Source: Neodiprion pinetum
Lineage: Eukaryota; Arthropoda; Insecta; Hymenoptera; Diprionidae
Reading direction: 5' to 3'
Length of the DNA stretch: 64,000 nucleotides
Assembly: GCF_021155775.2 (NCBI RefSeq)
Contig: NC_060234.1
Span: forward strand, 38,189,026 to 38,253,025
Part shown: in pieces, positions 27,001-39,600 of the stretch
Layout of the letters: every line of letters begins with the position of its first letter
How positions within the stretch are numbered: the stretch's first letter is position 1
Notes under the pieces: generated by a model
What the model saw: only the letters and a program-made list of their open reading frames with translations
What the model was told of the DNA's origin: nothing
Databases searched by the model: none
Translations under genes and position numbers: made by a program

Positions 27001-30000
27001 TTGTGAAATTTTTACACCAGAACCAGGAATGCGGTTCTTACCTAGGAAATTGCCGTCTGACGAATCCTTCCGACGACCGCGGCCTTCCTACTCGAGGATA
27101 CGTCCATACTTCGTCCCGACGCTTCGCGGTCTTATTTTCTGTCGCTTATTGTTTTCCGCGTCGTTGGATCTTCGGCGCTGCAGACAGTATTCGCGAATTC
27201 GCATTCAACGACGACGTCCAGTAGTTCGGAATGTCGAGGCGTGAAGATCTTATCAGCCACGGATGTTCCTCGCGACCTGACGTAATGCTCCCCAGTTTAA
27301 TCACGACGCTCTCTTTCCCCCATTACAGACTGAAATATGTGACGTTGCTCATAATTGCAGTTTACCCGCAGCTTAAGAGCACTTTAAACAAACTTCCTTG
27401 CTGCACGCCGTCCGATATTATTACCGCCTGCAGTTTCTGAGCACACCTTGTAAATGTTTAACGGAACCTGCACGGAGATGCGAAATTTCCGCACTTGAGG
27501 TAAAAATGACCAGAGTTAACGAATGATTCTTTCATCGATCGGTAACCCGATTCGACGTCGAATCGGAACGTTGAATTTCTCGAAAATGTTGTCCGGAGCG
27601 TTGTAATAATTGTTATTCCACTAATTATTCATCGATTTGAAACCGAGAACGAACCTCTCAAGTTCGCATGTAATTGAAGATTTTACTCCAAGATTCACAA
27701 GGTTCTGGTTTCAACAAGCACTCGAGATGTGCGATTAAAGATTTATTCCCGACTCCTCCCGACGGATGAACCGAGCTAAACGCGATTCTCCGGTTTCGAC
27801 TGTCTGATTGGGGGCTGGAAGTGAAATAAATGCCGGATACGTGTGTCCATCGAACGACTGCGCCTTACAATCGGGGATTTATGATTCCAGCGCGTGACCG
27901 ATCGGCAACTCCATCGATAATGTCACCCTCTTGTAATTTCGCGAGGGTTAGGCGCGGTGCAAACCGTCTTTGCAGACTCGACCTGGTTATTCATCACCCG
28001 AAATGGGGACCGGATACGTGATCTATTTCAAAACGCCATTAATTCCGCCACCTGCAGACCTTCGCACCGAAGTTGGCGCATTAATTAAGACACGAGATGT
28101 CGTTAAGCTGCGAATTCGTTAACAATTCTCAAGTTGAGAATTAACGCTTGACGTGAGAAGGACTTCTGGCGTGATCAGGAGTTGTTCCTCGGTTGTGATA
28201 ACTTGGACGACTATTGTCGTTTCGCATTATCGCTGAAGGAGCGACGAATTTTTGCCGGATGACGGGGTTCGACGCTTTCCGATTGTTTCGACAGAAACGA
28301 GAAATGGAAGTTCGGAAAGCGAACGAAAACACGAAGTCGAGTTCCGAGTATAAGTACCGTGAGATTCGGTATTTTTCTACCCTTACAGCTATCCGCGTAG
28401 CAAACCTGCCGTGACAAAAACCTCGGACGAAGATATTGGACCCACAGTCAGAAAAACGTCTGACCGCAGTTGCAGGTATGTTGTGATATTCACTGCGCGG
28501 CTAATAAATTCTCGGAACCTATTTTTCATCAGAGTATGAAGTTAATACGAGGATCTGCGTGTATTTTATTGCGTGACAGATTTGCATGTTTCGGATTACG
28601 GTACGAAAATCGTCGTCTGATCGACTGCGAACAATCTTGTATTTTCTACAGCATGTTCTTCTCGCGCGTCGCAAAGGTGTCGATTAAATTTAACAATCTT
28701 GGCACACCGAGATTAGCCTTTGCGTGTGTTTCAGCTCACTAGTGGAGTAATTAATCTCCGAAAGCTGCTGGCTTTGCTCGTCGCTCGTATGACAGACGTG
28801 TCACTGTGTCCGCTCCTGATTACACCTAATTCATATATAAAACGTGTCGTGTGGGAGATTTTAAAAATCACAATTTCTCAGTTTGTTGTTGTTTTTCTTT
28901 TCTACCGTCTTCAGAAACAAAAAAATAAACGGTATACAAACAAGAGTCAATTGTACTCATTAATTACTTAATATTTTGCTTCATTTGGAATAGAATTTAA
29001 AAGTATCGCACTCGCAAGGCGGTCGAATATCCTTAGTCCTTCAAAGCTCTCGTATAAATATTGAGAAATAATACGACTTGAAAAATTTACTTGAAATTGG
29101 GTATAAAATGTGGTAAGTAAATTGAGATTAAATCCTTAACGATAATCCTATACATCTAACCTTGAAAAACCCAAAGTAGTAACTCCAGTGATGAATTTCG
29201 TAACTTTTAGGGGCAAATTAATCGGATCAAAACGAAACTAGACACCGGAGTTTTCGCTGCCCTTCTAGCCTGGCAAAGAGCAAAAAGAAAAGCCTGGTTC
29301 TCGGAGTACTCGTGTGTATCAGGGAGGTATTTAATGTTTAACGGTGAAGTTTCAGTTCCCACTCCAAGCTGAACCAACGCAAGCTCTGCCGACATCCGTT
29401 ACGGGAATAAATGCGTACGTGTGCACGCGTGTGAGTGGCGGGGGAAAAAGCTGCTGTTCATAAACCAGTTTTAGCACATAATTAGCGAATCCCATTCGGT
29501 GCCGGGGAGAGACTTTCGAGATAGGGGATAATTAGAGAGCGGGCAATGACGGTTGCGTGGTTATCGCGTTATTCGCTGGGCGAGGTTCGGATGGAAGGCG
29601 ATAGATAACGAGGCGGGGGAAACGGAGGGAAAAGGCGGGCCGATTGACGGCATTTTTCAAACTTTCCGAGGACCGCGTCCCCCAGCTTATGCGATGTAAA
29701 ACAGTCGGTTAAACCCCGGAAGTCGATCGATCAACGCGTCTTTAATCTTCAGGCGAGCGTGCTTTTAGCTTGTATCCGCGGAGTCGCGACGCTGTGCATT
29801 TTTTTATACCTAAAACCGATCGCGATACGCGTTGCGAAACTTTTCATAACTAATAGCGCGAGACGCGTTTTGAATTTCGCTCAAAATTAACATCGACAAA
29901 GTTTTTACCCCCTTGTCTTTTTTTTTCTACCTTATACCGCACAAAAAATTACGCCTTCCAAAAGGGTATCGACAGCCTGAGTGAAAAATTACTCGAACAT

Positions 30001-30252
30001 CCTGCGGGAAATCACGTTCCTACGAAAGTTGTAAAAAAAAGAAAAAAACAACGCGTAGCAATATGCAAACCCGAATGAACTATGTAAACTTTGCTCGCGC
30101 ACGTATAATATTCATCATGAGCTGCAGCCTCCTGATCGAATTCTCATGCGAAACATTTTACCATTTTCATGATCACCTGTATATTTTACGAATTTGTCAC
30201 ATGCTTCACGGTTCAGTTGGAATTGTTTTAAATTCTTTTTCATTTCTTTGCT

Positions 30253-30284
30253 CCCCCTCCCCCCCCCCCCCCCCCCCCCGCCCC
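30253..30284. repeat. Long poly-C tract
   Basis: Five C, then T, then 21 consecutive C (30259-30279), G, and four more C. The minus strand is therefore G-rich with quadruplex potential, and the plus strand could form an i-motif. Length is likely variable between individuals and hard to sequence. Confidence 0.95.
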
Positions 30285-33200
30285 ATATTAATTATTTTCG
30301 TCAACGTAATCTGCACACACGCCATGTTTTACATTCGTTTAGAAACGAGGGCAAAAGTTTACTAAAATATTCACGAATTCGCTATGTTCCAAATTTCATA
30401 AATTCAGTTTCATAATTTCAACATAATTAATTTTACACGAACATATCGTTGGTCATCTCGTGATTCGTATTGCGAATACTTTCAGTGATCTCTTTCACGT
30501 ACGTTTTAAAGAATGAAAAAGCAGAAACGGACTTAGAAAAATGGGTGTCGATTAATCAAACTGTGTGTAATATAAGCACAGGTGAATTATTATTGTAAAC
30601 TGAATTCGAAACGGTTAAATTTGCCAGGTATCGAATATTTCCATGCGAAATTTCGAACCCACAGTTCAGTCGCATCTAATGTATTTAGTAAGTTTCCAGT
30701 CAAATCTTATTCTGCTTATGTAAATTACCCTCGTGCAAAACTTGATTGTAGAAATCTGTTCCGTTTTCTTCTTGCGTGAAAAGTGTAAGCCACGAGATGT
30801 GAAAAAAATGCAGCGTGTCTTGAAAGCCCTGATGGATAAATGGGAGGTTTGTGCGGAGTTGAATTAGGTTTTTATAAGCTCGTTTCAAAACTGTCCAAAA
30901 GTTGCCCTGCTAATTCTCCCGGAGCCGAAGCTCTCAAGTGCAGAGACGCCGCGTCGCAAAACATTGAAAATATCAGTATCGCCGAGAATTTCCTCGTAGT
31001 TGGAAAAATCGGAGGAGTTATTTCACCTCGACAAACAAGCCCGCGGATTTCCGTGCAGAATATGACATTATATAGCCGTTGTATACCTGCGGTACTTTAT
31101 ACACGTACCGGATTATGAGGTAATTGATTTATGTCACCCGGAGTTATACACGCAAGTCACACAAAACTCGCTGCCAAAGCTAAATCTAATTTGTCGTCTG
31201 AGAAAGCCTCTATATGCCGACTTTTAACTTCGCGAGTAAATCTTTGCTCGGTAAACCGCGCAAGTTTCCGGACTTTCTTGGTTAATTCTTTATAGCTCAA
31301 AGGCAAAAATTCGACCGCAATCAGGTGTACATACACCTCTCCCATAGTCGTTGGCAAACAGAATTACACTCCGTACCGTTTACCCAGAAATTGACGCAAT
31401 TTTCTTTTCCCCGATTCTCTCAAGCGGCATCTGCGTCATTTCGCACTCTAATACTTATTCGATTCGCACGAACATGCATTATGCACACTCCGTGAACGTT
31501 CGCCGGCTTTTTTTCTCCTCTGCCCTCGTAAAACTGACACGATTGATTTTACTCGCTCTCTCCTATTTTCATTTCAATTTCTTTTCGTCATTCTGCAGCG
31601 CAGATATTTCGCTAGGGTAGAAAAATTCCCCGGGTGACTCGAAAATTCGCTCAAGGATTACACCGGGCTTCTCTTTCGCTTCGAGGACAAACGATGTGAT
31701 TCATGTGTCGGGTGGATTTTGGCGTCGGTAATACCGGGTAACAGATGTACTCTCGGGTTGAGTATCACGCGGGTAGAGAGAAGGAAGGAGAAAATGCCCG
31801 ATACAGCGCCATCAGCTTTGCCAAAATGATAATCATTATTACCTAGTGTAAAGGAAACGCTTCTTTCGTCGGGCGATGTCGCACAATTATATACAACAAA
31901 GGCAACGTTTTCATGCTCGCCGAATTTATAAACTCTGGTCGCGTGCCTAGCCGCTGATATTATCCCGGTTCCAGCTGCGGCGAAATCTCGTATTGAAAGA
32001 GAATTGCATTTTTCTATTCGCCTATGAAAACGTGACGTGAATTGAAAACGCTTCTAAGCTACGTCGGAACCGGAAAAGAATTGAAAATTAAAAATCCGCG
32101 CATTCGCAAATTGTGAAGATTTATCGTGTACGTATTTTTTTGTTTTTTTTACTACCTACGCTTCTTTCCGGTGATCGTGCAGATAGAGCGCACAAATTTT
32201 ACAATGCTTTAGGTTGAGACTCTCCACTTTGTAAAAGCCGAAGATAACGACCACGATGTGATACGCGAATGACAATTGGAACGCTCTTATTGTTCAGCGG
32301 AAGACGGAAATCAGCTTTTAGTACCCTTACTGCGCGCGTATAATAAAATTCGTAACGAGATGGAAGATAAAACAACGAGCATAAAAATCCAAGAATTTCC
32401 TTACGTTTCAGCTACTTTAACTATGAGTACGAGAGCACTTTCATCCTGCGGGACTTTCAGCGAAACTTTCATAGTGGGTTCAAAGCGCACGACGCGACGT
32501 GGAATGACTTATAGGCTTCCGCTGATCCACGTGTCTTGCTTTTAAAATTACTGAAGTTTTTTGTCGTGTAAAAGAAAAAAGAAATGTGCCGCCTATCTCT
32601 GCGAGCTGTGAAACAGTTATTTAAAATCCAGGATTTTTGAAGAAGAATTGATCGCAAAGGTCATAGACGTATTATACCAAGGTTGAGAGATGTGCGTTGA
32701 AATTTTCAAGACTTTAAATGGTTCGGTATGTTATATATAACCTTTATGATCGAAAAGAATCGCGGGGATTTTCACTACTCTAAACCTTTTGTACGAAAAA
32801 ATAGGTTCCGCTAAAACCTCCAAGCACGGAATTGGATTTCTTTATTCCACCACGACTAGCCGGACCAACTAATCAAAAACTTTGCAACCGTTACATCGAA
32901 CCTCGTCAAGTAATCCCAGTAAAAATAAACCACACCTACATCAATGGTGAAAAGGAGCGGAATTTCCCTTCCGCTCTAGGAAATACACTCTTTATTTTCT
33001 TCTACATTCCGCACTCTTGTTTATCGAGAGATCAACATCACCTTCCACCGCGATCCACGCCCTGGGAGATTCTTTAACACACCTTTGCAGGTGAATAGTT
33101 CGGACGCAGGTATTCGGCGCTCCGCGAAAGCTGCCGAGAAAGTAAGCAAGGGTGTGTTCCGGTGATGGAACGCCGTTTGATTACGAGTTTCGCGTCGGAG

Positions 33201-34490
33201 GGTGGTAAAGATTTCGGCGTGAGGGTTGCGGCAGGATCAGGATTCCCGTCGAACGAATATTCCCTGGTGATATAACGGAATACGGCCATCGGGATATCCA
33301 ATGACCAAATATTTGCGGGTCCACCACGAATTGTTCCGTAGTCCGCGTGGATGTCGACCCTAATTGCGTACCGCGAACTACGTGAGGGTATTTCTTGATC
33401 GAGTAACCCTCCCCTCCCGCGAAATATCAGACGCGATATGATGGGCGTCCAGCTACGCGTCACGGCGCCCTTTATTCGATATGCCCGCTTCCACGCCGAA
33501 CGGATTAAGTCCACCGTTTTATGACCCCCTCCCCCCCGCCCCCTTGCACCCCGTACTTTACGTCGCGCGTATTACGTTACCGGCATGCTAACGCGCCTCG
33601 AGGCTGCACTTGGAGAATACGCGAAATGGAGCATATTCCTGGACGAATGGATATGGGCACTGTTTCACTGCAGCATTTTACCGTGGCGGCTGTGGCCGTA
33701 TTAAATCTAGAAGGTACGATTTTCGATAAACTTTTAGAGCCACTTCGCCTCTCGACATGGCATCGATACTCTACCTACCTGCCGTGTGAATCAATTTATA
33801 CCTACGTATTTTGTCTCGAAGAGAGCTTTACCACCGCCACCTGGAAGAGTGTTGAGGAGACCGTATTTTTGGAACACCGGCAATTTTCCGGAACTCTCTT
33901 AACGAGATTCGAAATCACGAAATCGACCGGAAGCGAATTTTAAGATGAAATAAAAAATTTATGCCGCAGAAACAACGCTCTCAAGGCGGTGAAAACCCGC
34001 GGTGTAGAAACGAGCCCGTGGTGACAGTTAATTTTAACGCTTCATTCAAGCGAGCTTGCGTGACTCACATAAAATTGTAATTGTTTTTGGATTTTTATCA
34101 CTTTTGGTATTACTCGGGGCTGCGGGCAATTGCCAACGCATCGGTATACTTGAATTCGTTCAACTTATGGCGGAAAATGAATTTCAACCAAGGTTCGTTT
34201 ACGCGCAATTTATGGTAGAACTGATTTAACATTTGTCGTTAATTTCTTCCGGCTTAATGCGTCCGTGTACAAAAAAGTAGGGAGTTATATTTAAGCCTGA
34301 ACCGAACTCGCGGAATCTCGAGGGCATAAAGGAGCCGTCCTCCATTTCCTAAATCACTCGTTATTGTATATAACCTGCATTCACGTCACAAGCACGGTAC
34401 CATTAATCAAAATTGACCATCGTCGAGGACAAGGGTGAAGAGGGCTTTGTCAAGCGGCGCTCGTGATGGCTCCGAGAGCGTTGTTTACAG

Positions 34491-34518
34491 CACACACACA
34501 GTCACACACACACACACT
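34491..34518. repeat. (CA)n microsatellite, interrupted
   Basis: CA units broken once by GT. The surrounding sequence has no recognised gene. Confidence 0.9.
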
Positions 34519-34934
34519 CGCAAACACGCTTGCGCGCCTATGCGCGAGCCCTAAAAGCGGGGTAAACAAGCTGTACACACAGTTTTATGTCCCAGCATCC
34601 AAACATAACTTGTTCAACAAATCCGGGATGGACCCAAACCCCGAAAAATCGTTGGCGACATCTGGCACGGGGATTAAAAGAGTAGGGCGGCAAAAATTTT
34701 CCACCCTTCTCCGTTGCTGGAAGCAAATTATCGCGTTCCTTACGCGAATGCTTTGCTTCGTTCGGGTAGCATCCAAACGGTATCATTAGCCAGCCGGACC
34801 TGTAGCTCGTTTCATCTGCAGCGCGGGGGGAGGGGGGAGAAAAGCAGCCCGGTGAAGGAAAAGACTCGTGCGTTTCAGCAATAGCAGCTATAGGTGGTGT
34901 GGGAGAGTTTGCTAACGGTAATGAGAACGAACCC

Positions 34935-34962
34935 GGTTTAATCCGGCCAAGGTTTAATCCGG
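34935..34962. repeat. Two-copy direct repeat GGTTTAATCCGG
   Basis: The 12-base unit occurs twice, with starts 16 bases apart. Each copy contains TAATCC, the Bicoid/Otx-type core, so this may be a pair of binding sites. Chance duplication is equally possible. Confidence 0.6.
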
Positions 34963-36708
34963 ACTTCAGTAAATTAATCCTTCCGGAATAAAATCACGTC
35001 GAAGAAACTTGTACCGTGGTCGGAACGAATCGAGTAGAACGATTTTTTAGGACTTGAAAAGCCCCCCCTCGGTAGGCATTTCGCTGACTGCAGTCTCGTT
35101 TCATCAAACCTGGCAAAACCGTGGATCCGTGTCACAAATGATAATGATTGAAACGTAGGGATTCGGTTGGAACTCTAAAAGACAGTTTACGGCTCAATTC
35201 ACGGCTGAGTTGACGGAGTCAACCCCGTTTTATATCCTTCACCCGAGGGGTGAGGGGAGGTGATCAAATAAATATACATCAATTAGGCCTTCCAGATGCT
35301 TCTGCGATTGAAAAAGAGGGCAAGGTTGACTCGTTCCTGCAGCAGTAGAAACTTTTCACGACTTCCATCCAGAACTGTTGCAAGCTTAATGCGCCTTTCT
35401 CTGGTCTCGTAAAGTCAGGAGAGAAATTGCCAGGCTCGTCCACCGTGAAGGCGAGTTGTTCCGTAGGCACACTGTCCCTCCAAACTTAGACGCAGTAGGT
35501 AAAACCCTCGCCAGTGTTTGCCAGGGACAAGTACTGCACGTGTGCACAATGTACACCTATGTCCACACAGGCACGCTCCACGCACGCACCCTTGACGAGA
35601 AAACTTGACCCTCTTAACTTCAGCCACGCGAAATTCTCTCCCTCTCTCTCTCCTCCACTCTGAATCTGAACCGTTTTGTCCCAAGCAGCAAAGCTGCAGG
35701 CTTACGTGCAGCTGCGAGCTTCTGCAGTAATCTGATACTCGGCGTGAAATCTTGAATAAACTATCGATCACCCGAATTGTAGGGTGAAGATATTAACTAG
35801 CACCTAAAAGCGAGTAAATCCTGCGCCGAGCAAAGAGTGCTTCGAATGAAATGACAATTCGCGATCTCGGAGAGTCGAGGGTGGAAACTTCCCAGGACTG
35901 AACGTGTATGACGGTACAAACTAGCTATTGGAAGACTATAGAGACCTATGATAAATGTTTAGCTTGGTTGATGTGAAACGATTTATCCAACGAAGGCGAA
36001 CAACGACTCGTCGACCTTAAACCTTTGAGAATTATGCGAGGGATCCTGGGGGGATGAAAAGGAGTGAAACCCGAGTCTGATCCAAATGTCGCCCAAAGTC
36101 TCGCTAACGATAATTCGTAACGACGTTTTGTTCCTCGTCCCAAACCGTGGCAGCGATGTTTCCTCGCACGAGCGAGCAGACGTACATCTGGCGAGGTTCG
36201 CGGCGTCACTGAAAGCCCGGAATCATCCGAAATCCGATGTCCATCGGGGTGTGGACCTCCGATTTCTTCATAATTTGTAAAGTGCGAGAACTCTGCTAAA
36301 CGGTAAAATAACGAAGGAAGCTGTCAACTTTCACCGTTTCCAAGTTGCTTCGAACGTCATCCGGACCTTTGAATCCCGGATCAACCTCTTCGACTGTACA
36401 CCCCCAAACAAAAGACGGCGGCCTCTGTCCTTATCAGATATTCGTTACTGCTGGGCATTCCGCGGTTACAAATGCGTCCGTCAACAAATATATCAGGACA
36501 CAATAGCGGGTCGCGGTCTTCGTGCTGTATAAAATTCCCACGCGCGGACAGACACACGTGCAGAATTATCGCAGAGACCGGTAGGTGATACGTGTAGATT
36601 GAACTGATTTTCAAAAATGGCATGGAGTTTTGTGGGAATGTTTTAAAGGGGGATAAAGCTTGGCCGATCTAAAATCATACCTGTTGTTAGGATTTTTTTT
36701 TTTTATTC

Positions 36709-37241
36709 TTAAGAAAATGATAACACTTGGAGCAATTTGAGATTGAGGGCTTTATTAGTTGTAGTTTGAAAAACATTTGGGAATTTTTTCATCAAAATTG
36801 ATAACAAAATGGCGGCATGGCGCACATAAGTAACGAACGACCACCTTTTCAATCCGGTCGCGCAGATTCCTCGGTCAATTTTTAACCTATCAACTTAAAA
36901 TTCCGACACAATCTTTGAAACTTGTTTATCGATTCGAGCTTGTTGCTAGATTTTTGAATTTCAATCCCAAAATTCTTTTCTACAAATTTTTGTAACAATT
37001 TTTTGGTCGGAAAATGACACTTGTTGTTGATGACTTTTTTTTTATCTATTGCAAGTTGGACAGTGACGTCAGGAGATGCGCCACCGCAAGAGCCCTCGAG
37101 TCCGAGAGCCATTCGCTACTTATACGCGCCATGCCGCCATTTTCTTATTAATTGAAATGAAATTTTTTTAAAATATTCTTGAAATTATATATAACAAAGC
37201 CCTCAAACTGAAATTACCTTGAGTGTTTTCATTTTCTTTAA
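36709..37241. repeat. 533-base long terminal inverted repeat element bounded by TTAA
   Basis: The left terminal repeat (36709-36840) and right terminal repeat (37110-37241) are reverse complements over about 130 bases with substitutions. They share a perfect 18-base block AAAATGGCGGCATGGCGC (36806-36823 and, inverted, 37126-37143), plus TGAGGGCTTT, GAAAATGA and AACACT. Both ends carry TTAA, the target duplication used by piggyBac-type transposases, but the adjoining bases are not the usual CCC terminus of that family. The interior has a 76-codon minus-strand frame (36882-37112) that I do not recognise. A run of 11 C (37242-37252) adjoins the right end. Confidence 0.75.
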
Positions 37242-39479
37242 CCCCCCCCCCCTCACAAGTGAGGCGTCCATACCAACGAGCCGAGATGAAGATACTCACC
37301 CCGAGGGCCGAGGGACTCTTTGCGCCTTAAGCCTGCAGCTCCGGTGAGCGAAACCCGTTGCGATAACGGGGGTCACCGTTCACATTCCCATGCATTATTC
37401 ATTCCGACGCGGCTGAGGAAAAACAATCCATCTGCGTCCGTTTGCCTGATCCCGCTAGCGCTGATGCTCGTCGAGCCCTTAAAAAGTCGGATGAAGCGAG
37501 CCTTGGGAAAGAAGTTCCAAGAATCCGCGCTGGAAGTATCCTGTTTTTCGGGAATTAATTCTTATCAAACGGGACGGAAACAGAAATGCCTACATCTGGA
37601 CTTCGCGTGGGTTGAAATGCCGAAGAAAATTTTCACGAACAAGAGGATAACGTTTCTCTCTCTGCTCATTCATTCTTCCACTCGCATACTTGACGATTCG
37701 CGTCTTTCTCTCTCGGTTGAGTGGACCGATTTTGCTGTCACCTGCACGACATCTTCGTCATCTGTCAGCCACTGAAATTAACGCGCCGCAATTTCTTAGA
37801 CTGCGTAAGAAGAATCAATACGGTTCGACACTACGAAACGTAGGTTTATGCTTTACTCGAAATTTTGATGATTTTCAGTCCCGATGGGTAAATTTATAAT
37901 TCATCACGTCGATACGAAGTCATAAGCCTTTTTTCAAACAAATATATTTTCATTTCTCATAATACATTTGGATTCCATTGAATTACGTGTATAATCGTAA
38001 CAAATGTTCGCACGGCAAGCATCGAATTGTACCGGTTTGATCGAATTGCGTGATGAACGCCGATAAACAAATCATCAAATCCTGCGATTAACCTATTACT
38101 TTTATTTTCTTCTTTAATTGTAAGACACTGGAAAGCTTGCATGTACTTGACAACTCAGGTCTGAAGCTTGTTCCTGACATAACACGAACAAATCGGGGCT
38201 CTGATTTGCAAAAAGTTTACGCCGATAGACGTACGTAACCCAACGATAACAGAATTTGGAACGATACGAGCGTCCCTGACGGCTTTGGAGTTCCCGGCCT
38301 GTTATCATCATCATCATCGTTATCTCGACATTATTTTCATTATCTCTCGCGTGCGTGTAATCGGGGAAAAAGTTGGGATAACAGAGGAGAGACGGGAGAG
38401 TGCGTAAAATGCGGAGTAAAAACAGTCGTTAACATCGGCTAGAGGTCGGCCGTCCCGTTTTATCCTCTTCCGTGGGGTCGGTCAGAGTCGACGAAGTCTT
38501 CTCACGCCCTGTATATCGATATACTCGGTATTTTGAATGAAAATTGATTTTCACGAGCCGCTGCACACATCGATGCGTGATTGATCGAGAGGGAAAAACA
38601 TGGGATAAAATATACCGACATAAATTTGATCCAGGAGAAGCTGTTGTTCGGCTGTATCTGCAGCATGTGGCCTCCGTGTGTAAATATGCATACGTTTCGA
38701 GCCTCGCTACGCGAACCCGAAGCTCGACTTCGACGCCTATCAAACACCTGCCGCCATTGAGATGTCGTCGAAAGCGAAACAAAAAGGTACAATGACCTCT
38801 CGATATAATACCGCTTAAAAATTGAAACTCCGTGATAAGATACGCAGAATTATGGCAGGGTGGGATTGACATTAACCCGGATGTAATCTCCGATTTGAAT
38901 CGACCGTTGCAGGTTCGAATATTAACAGAGGAAAAACATTTTGGCGAGAGAAGGTGGAACGACTTTGAAGGTTTAATCGTAATTTTTGTTTGCTTTTCAT
39001 TCTCTTATCAAACCGTTTACTTTTTTTCTTCCAACCTCGTTAGTCCCACTTTGTATTAGAACTTTGTGTATTAGGGGATGACCGGGATTACCGTTAGAGT
39101 AACCTTGACTGTTAACGAGTGAGATAAAAACAGGGACAAGGGTGGTAGGATAAGGACGTAACTTTGGAAAAGTTTTTACCCGCTTTAATTAAGGGCAGAC
39201 AAGTTCAGAGGTATCACCCTGCGCCCGAATTAAACTATGACAATATCTCCGACGACGCCGAGATGAAGGAGAGAGAGAAGTAAAAAAAAAAAAAAGAAAA
39301 GAAACAAGAGCAGGAACGAAACGTCAGGAATGATAGCTCGCGCTGCCAGAATTGTCGAGCGTCAAATTTATTCCGAGCTCTCCTCTTCTCTCGCTGTATA
39401 ATATCAATGTATATATTACATATATATATATACACACACCTCAATTCCGAAAGTTCTAATTCGAGTTTAAACGAGCACT

Positions 39480-39600
39480 GAATAATTAGGGACGGCTTCC
39501 AGAGTCGTAAATAACGAACTCAATCCATGCCGTGTCCTCGTCAATTACCTAATTAATTAGCCATCGACGAGATTTAATCCCATATTCAATTACCCGGAAT
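39480..39600. promoter_or_regulatory. Cluster of homeodomain-type sites
   Basis: Within about 120 bases there are ATAATTAG, two CAATTA sites, the perfect 12-base palindrome CTAATTAATTAG (39549-39560), and GATTTAATCC, whose TAATCC is the Bicoid/Otx-type core. The density is above that of neighbouring sequence, but AT-rich DNA yields such matches by chance. Confidence 0.22.

Larger units (their letters stand above)
21370..36700. other. Non-coding stretch with no supported gene
   Basis: I see no exon I can name. Landmarks are the G-run cluster at 22.93 kb, (CA)n at 24.0 kb, an inverted pair AATTCTCAA/TTGAGAATT at 28124-28142, an alternating purine-pyrimidine stretch at 29411-29433, the poly-C tract at 30.26 kb, (CA)n at 34.49 kb, two runs of six G at 34825-34837, and the TAATCC direct repeat at 34.94 kb. 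The 214-codon frame at 26580-27224 is compositionally unremarkable. Confidence 0.55.

Noticed and set aside
26580..27224. 214-codon plus-strand frame
   Set aside because: No conserved motif. Composition follows local base content.
35929..35938. TGGAAGACTA, the first ten bases of the miR-7 seed region
   Set aside because: The rest of the mature sequence does not match and no precursor hairpin surrounds it.
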